From the NCBI GenBank assembly GCA_030549495.1, contig JAUIRK010000793.1:1-64000 (forward strand): a DNA stretch of 64,000 nt. The letters run 5' to 3'. Positions within the stretch are counted from its first letter, which is position 1. Every line of letters begins with the position of its first letter. Position numbers and translations under genes: made by a program. The notes under the pieces were generated by a model that had not been told where the DNA came from, made no database searches, and was given only the letters and a program-made list of their open reading frames with translations. Source of the DNA: Nectonema munidae (Eukaryota > Nematomorpha > Nectonematoida > Nectonematidae). Shown piece by piece: positions 59,080 through 64,000 of the stretch.

Positions 59080-61640
59080 AAACTTCACCCTAAACTTGCC
59101 CTAACATGTGCAAACCTTTACGCGTTTACAATCTAATTTTGATATTTCATTTTCAATTTTTCTCTATATAGTTAACTTCTATATATTTCATGTTTTTTAT
59201 ATATAGTTTATGTATATTAATATTATGTATATTATTTGAATGTTTTTTTATCCTTTCAATTTATTTCATTTATTCCTTTTCATCATAAAATTCAGTCATC
59301 AGGGCTAGGCAATTTTTTCTGTAAACGCAAAAAGACTATGTTTATTAAAACATATAAATCCACTTTGACTTTTTTTCTTTTTTGTACAATTTTTTAGGTT
59401 GATAAGGTTTAACATTTTTTTTAAATAAGTTAACAGTAAAATAATTTCATAATAAAGTTCTCTTTAAAAAACAAAAATTGTGGGTTTATTCTTACTAAAT
59501 ATTTTATTTCAATCAAATATATTAAAGTTTTTTTCAAATGTTAATGTTTACATTTTAAAATTTTTTTTTCAAATATCACCCACTGAATTTTTTTCAAGTA
59601 CATACAGAACTGACAAGTAACTTCAAACAAATATTTTTAATTATACATAAGTAAAAATAGGAAGGATATTTTTTTAATTTTTTACCTCGTATTTCTTCTT
59701 CTTCTTCTTCTATACATCTTTACTAGCTCATTTCATTTGTTTGAGATCAAAAATTCAAAAATTTCAAAAAATTTTATATTAAACCGGTTTTTACAAGTAT
59801 ATTCCTTTCTAAATTTTTATTTAGAAAAATTTGTATATTCACAGAGAGAAGTAAATAAATGAATAATAAATATTATTTTCATAAAGGTTTTTATTTTTTG
59901 AAATGCAAAACTATATCTACTACTAAAAGTTGGCATTTGGTGAACAAGCGCCACTGGAGAAAATATATTTCCAAAAGTATGCTTCCATTTTTGACTCTCA
60001 TCCAGTTGCTTACAAGATAAGCCCGGCTGTGTGGCTTAACCAAAAATTTTGATATTATCAATCAAACCAAAAAAACAGTCAAATTTTTAATTTACTTTAT
60101 TTTAATAAAATTTGGGAAAGAAAAAAAATATATAAAACTTCATTAAATATATTTTTGGCGCAAAAACTAAAAATATAGATATTTTATTTACAAAGCAATT
60201 TTTGATCTCATTGCCATTAAACATTTAAATTGTTATCATATTAATAAAACACTTTGTAATTATTATAAAATAGATAAAAAAAAATTATGCATATTCGACA
60301 ATGGTTTTGATCATTCTTCCGAATCAAGTTATGTTTTAAGTATCAAAACATAACTTATTACATGATAACATATTTTTTAGCAAAAGAAAGTAAATATACA
60401 TTTTATGCAAACATTTGAAATGAAAAAATTATTATTTTTATTTATTGATAGTAAATACCATATGTGCTTTTCAAAAGTGATGTAGAAATAGAATGAAATC
60501 AATTAAAATGATGATGATGTTTGATAAATGATGGATTTCAAATATTTTTAATATCAATGGGAGAAATAAATAAAATTTTCGTATAAATCTAATATTGATA
60601 TAGTTAATTTATATACAACATTTTTTAAAATTTGGTATTTTATCAATATTAAATATACAAATTTAGAGATCTTCTGATCCAAAGAGCACTGATTGCAGAA
60701 ATGGTGGGGAAATTTTGTGTAATGCATTTTTGTTATTAATTTTTTTTGAAAGTCCTTGATTTCCATTAAAGAAAATGAGACCTACATTGAAAATTACATC
60801 AAAAATAATTCTTACGTATAAATTAACATTAAATCATATATAATTAAAAAAATTATATATGAGGCCTCTTTATTAAGCTAATCTTATGTTAGGATTTGGC
60901 TTGTTTACTAGATAACTAGATAGTCCCACACACATTTATAAATGAAATTTATTCTTGAATTAAAACACAAACTTACTTAGGTATAAAAACCATATGATGA
61001 TTTCTGCTTGACTTAGCTAAAAAAGACTCGTAAAGTCGAACTATATATCCTAAGGAAAATGTACCTACTATCATAGTAGACAGACAAATGACCTCACTCT
61101 TTTAGTATATGGTATTGATTGCAACATGCAAGAATGTTTTAAAATTTTGTTTAGAATTTTTTGAAGAATGAAGATTTTAGTACAGCATTTTTCAAAGTAA
61201 GAAGTAAACGAACATATGTTGCTGGAACATATCATCAAGGTATGTTTTGCAAGTTATTTATTATATAACGCTTATTATTTACTTTTCCATTGTCAAATCC
61301 TTTTAAAAACTTTAATTTTAATCAAATAAACCTTAGATATCTGTATGAACGAGTTCTGTTGATTAATATTTTAGCCCATGACATTTGACAAAAAAATTAT
61401 GAAAATTTTTATTTATATTACCCAATGGGCCTGGTTATAAACGGTCAAAATTTTTCTAAAAATTACTCAATTTAAGGTGTTTGCTCACTTTTTAATTTTT
61501 AAGGGTCAATGACTTCTGTTACAATTTTGCATCGAGAATATCTTTATGATTTTACTTGAAAAAATATTTAGGCCCATTTTTTCGTGATTGATAGGCCATA
61601 TGGCCGACACTCATACGCATGTGCGATAACAACTGCGCGA
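59080..61640. other. Very AT-rich intergenic stretch
   Basis: Includes a (TTC)n run at about 59693-59712. No coding or RNA gene that I can support. Confidence 0.45.
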
Positions 61641-61643
61641 TAT

Positions 61644-63240
61644 AGTAAGTAAGTAAGTAAGTTTATTGTCATATTAAAGATAGAAAAATTGGAAAAGTGA
61701 AAAAAAACCAAGGAGACATATTAAAACATTTGAAATGATATAAAAATTAACAATTTTTGTGTAACCCAAAGGTTTGTGTAAACCGCTTATAAGATTTGTC
61801 ACAAAGAGAGAAGAGAAAAAAAAATCGAATGTCTAGCTAAAAAAAATAAATAAGGACTAGTTGAAAGAACTCAAGCATATGTAACAGTTTTTTTCGTTGC
61901 AGGGACCTTGCTGTGCATATTGGGAAATAACGTAGATTTTAAATAATTTTTTGAACTTTTTGATTGACGAGCCAGATTCAGCTAGAAGCATTCTGTTTTC
62001 TTCATAAAAGACTACAACTTTATGTTTCACACACAAAACAGATAAAGCAAGTCGATAGGATGGTTTCACCAAAGTTAACACAGTTCTAAAGGAATATTTA
62101 TCGTTGGTAGTGTAAGTGATTAAATTTTGAAAATGTTGATGAGGAGAGTCAAGACATGAGAGGAGAAAAGTGCCAACTCTTTGCAGATACAAGTCTTTGA
62201 GTCTGATCAAGTTGAACCTGAGAAACAACTCATTTGTGTGAGAAAACTTACTTACTTTAGCTACAGTTCTTAGAGCTTTCTTGTAAAGAGTTTCAAGTGT
62301 CGTCAAATTGCAGTGGCCGTAGTTTACCAAGCTATAAGAAAGATAAGGAAGAAAAAGGATCTTAAGATGGATCAAAAGTATGTGCTCTGGTAGAAACTTT
62401 TGAGTGTGCTTTAAAATTCCAACAATTTTAGAAAGTTTTAATGATATTTGCCTAATGTGAGGTTTAAAGGACAATTTATTATCAATAATTAAACCAAGGA
62501 GATCAATTTCATGAGACAGCTTGAATCCACTATCACGAAATAGTTGATAGTCAATATTAGTCTTTTTGGAAATGCCCATTGCCTTTGTTTTTTTCTCGTT
62601 AAGAGAGAGATTATTTTCCAAGCACCAATCTTTTACATTTGAAAAGTTCATGTCGAAAGAAACCTTGAGGGATGAAACGTAAGGAAAAATCAAAGTTGCA
62701 TCATCTGCATACATTATAATTTCAAAGAAGGAAGTACAATCAGAGATGTCATTCATATATATATCAAAAAGTAAAGGACCCAAAATCGAGCCTTGCGGAA
62801 CTCCTCTACTGATGAGCATCGATGAAGAATTTGATTTACCAAAATTAACGTATTGTCTTCTCCCACTTAAATAGGATTCAAAAAACTTTAAAGATGTATC
62901 ATAAAAACCATACCAAGAGAGTTTTTTCAACAAAACTTTATGTGAGACACTATCGAAAGCCTTAGATAAGTAATATGATGCCAACGTCATTCTTTTCTTC
63001 AAGCAGTGACACAACTTTATCCAAAAAAAACTATGAAGTAGTTCAGTTGAAAATCCTTTACGGAACCCAAATTGACGATTACAAAGCAGCTTAAAATTTT
63101 CCAAGTATGCAGAGACTTGAAAATAAACTATTTTCTCAAAAATTTTTGCTATAGTAGGAACAATTGAAATCGGTCTGAAATTAGAAATATTGCAATCATT
63201 TCCTTTTTTTAAAACAGGCACTATTAGGCGATATAGTGTA
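61644..63240 (-). mobile_element. LINE family A copy, 5'-truncated, long ORF2
   Basis: The tail on the + strand begins with (AAGT)n at 61644-61662, the 3' UTR runs to 61856, then ORF2 63221-61857. The reading continues a few codons upstream (..LYRLIVPV..) before meeting a hAT-like terminus at 63244. More recent looking than the other LINE fragments, as its frame is open over 1365 bp. Confidence 0.9.
61857..63221 (-). CDS. Reverse transcriptase ORF of LINE family A (partial)
   Basis: About 455 residues, the RT domain through the C-terminus; the endonuclease half is missing. Motifs in order: NISNFRPISIVPTIAKIFEK, QFGFRKGFST, then LASYYLSKAFDSVSH where non-LTR RTs have DLxKAFD (the first catalytic Asp is Tyr here), SRGVPQGSILGPLLFDIYMN, MYADDATLIF (catalytic AD-D intact), LSLNEKKTKAM, LLGLIIDNKLSF. 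The C-terminal cysteine cluster CNEKNCYIC is shared with the 36.4-kb copy. The Asp to Tyr change suggests a dead enzyme. Confidence 0.93.
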   Translation of the reverse strand: MPVLKKGNDCNISNFRPISIVPTIAKIFEKIVYFQVSAYLENFKLLCNRQFGFRKGFSTELLHSFFWIKLCHCLKKRMTLASYYLSKAFDSVSHKVLLKKLSWYGFYDTSLKFFESYLSGRRQYVNFGKSNSSSMLISRGVPQGSILGPLLFDIYMNDISDCTSFFEIIMYADDATLIFPYVSSLKVSFDMNFSNVKDWCLENNLSLNEKKTKAMGISKKTNIDYQLFRDSGFKLSHEIDLLGLIIDNKLSFKPHIRQISLKLSKIVGILKHTQKFLPEHILLIHLKILFLPYLSYSLVNYGHCNLTTLETLYKKALRTVAKVSKFSHTNELFLRFNLIRLKDLYLQRVGTFLLSCLDSPHQHFQNLITYTTNDKYSFRTVLTLVKPSYRLALSVLCVKHKVVVFYEENRMLLAESGSSIKKFKKLFKIYVISQYAQQGPCNEKNCYICLSSFN

Positions 63241-63243
63241 GAG

Positions 63244-63300
63244 CAGTGGCGGATCCAGAAATTTCTTATAGGGGGGGGGGGGGGGGGCGAAATCTATTTA
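63244..63300 (+). mobile_element. hAT-like left terminus with G tract
   Basis: CAGTGGCGGATCCAGAAATT followed by a run of about 18 G (63272-63289). No matching right end in the window, so extent unknown. Confidence 0.5.
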
Positions 63301-64000
63301 ATTTTTTTGCAATTTTGCTAAAAGTCTTCAGAGAATACGACAGCTTTATTATGTCTTTTAGAATTCGACTTGTCATATCGTTGATATGAACGTAATCAAC
63401 TACCAACAAGTATTGTTTAGGAAAAAGCAAAATTAGTAAGGGTAATTTTCTTAGCCATTTTTTGAACGCTTTTTTAGTAGGATAAAATATCTTTATCATT
63501 ATATTAAATATAACAGGAAATATTTGAAATAGTTTTATCGCTCAAGCTATCATCACTTAAACATGCATGCAGCTTTAAAAGTATATCGTTTTAACGTAGG
63601 TCGCTATAACGTTAATCGCTTCAGAGTGTCTATAAGCCCATATAGCCTTTAGAAGGTAAATTTCAAGATATTTTTCCTACTATATGATTATAAATAAAAA
63701 TTTAGCATAAAAATGAAAAATTATATATACAATTTTTGTTAATACGTTTTATATAATTTTTTAAAATGATTGACATTTAGTTTGACACTAAGACACAAAT
63801 ATATTTAAGCCTCAAAATCAGCGGTAGAGTGAATAGTTGAAAAATGGAGATAATTTTGGGAAAAAAGTTTATTAAGATCCTAATTCATTACAATTAAAGA
63901 TTTTAATTTGTGAAGCTTACTATAACAATCTCAATCATTGTCATTAAAAAAATTGAAATTTTTAAAAGGAAAAACATATTCTTTACCCTTTTCTTTATTC
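63300..64000. other. AT-rich sequence to the window end
   Basis: No supported gene. It may contain the remainder of the hAT-like element starting at 63244. Confidence 0.35.

Overview
The window is AT-rich animal DNA with intron-bearing genes, spliceosomal GT/AG sites, AATAAA signals and a dense mix of non-LTR retrotransposons, a tRNA-derived SINE, hAT/pogo/piggyBac-type DNA elements and long simple repeats. There are no operons or bacterial features. The gene families (a PDGF/VEGF-type growth factor with a VEGF-C/PVF-like tail, and a rhodopsin-like receptor) and the repeat classes fit an invertebrate. A copepod-like arthropod or a rotifer are both possible, and the sequence alone does not decide.

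Region 1 (about 1.1-20.1 kb, + strand) holds the main host gene. It is a multi-exon gene built from exons too short to show as long ORFs, encoding a secreted PDGF/VEGF-family factor. The cystine-knot exons (17109-17290, 18744-18857) and the last exon (19920-19970, a C-x10-C-x-C tail followed by AATAAA) are clear. Six upstream exons (from about 1162) join in consistent phase and may give a long N-terminal extension, or may be a separate gene. The introns carry LINE fragments, SINEs, a hAT element, foldback hairpins and a minisatellite foldback element.

Region 2 (20-28.6 kb) is repeat-rich: a foldback element, an almost pure (ATC)n array of about 715 bp, a possible short minus-strand first exon beside it, a piggyBac-type MITE, and two hAT elements with 8-bp target duplications. 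One of these carries a second MITE inside it and sits in a LINE fragment.

Region 3 (28.7-48 kb) has a Tigger/pogo transposon with TA duplication and strikingly GC-rich coding DNA (28682-31161). It also has a hAT MITE in a LINE fragment, a LINE copy enclosed by inverted minisatellite arms, a 2.3-kb DNA transposon with very long inverted repeats (38100-40405), a 681-bp hAT-like element, and a second, decayed pogo-like transposon (46.2-47.85 kb).

Region 4 (48-64 kb) has a decayed LINE, a single-exon class A GPCR gene (49919-50788), further LINE fragments, a 'half-LINE' with ORF1 joined to a 3' UTR (54704-55444), piggyBac-type MITEs, a small spliced gene encoding a signal-anchor protein (57146-58251), and a long LINE reverse-transcriptase ORF (61857-63221, minus).

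Two host genes are firm (growth factor and GPCR), one is moderate (57.1 kb), and a few exon candidates are weak. Most of the rest is transposable-element debris and AT-rich intergenic DNA.
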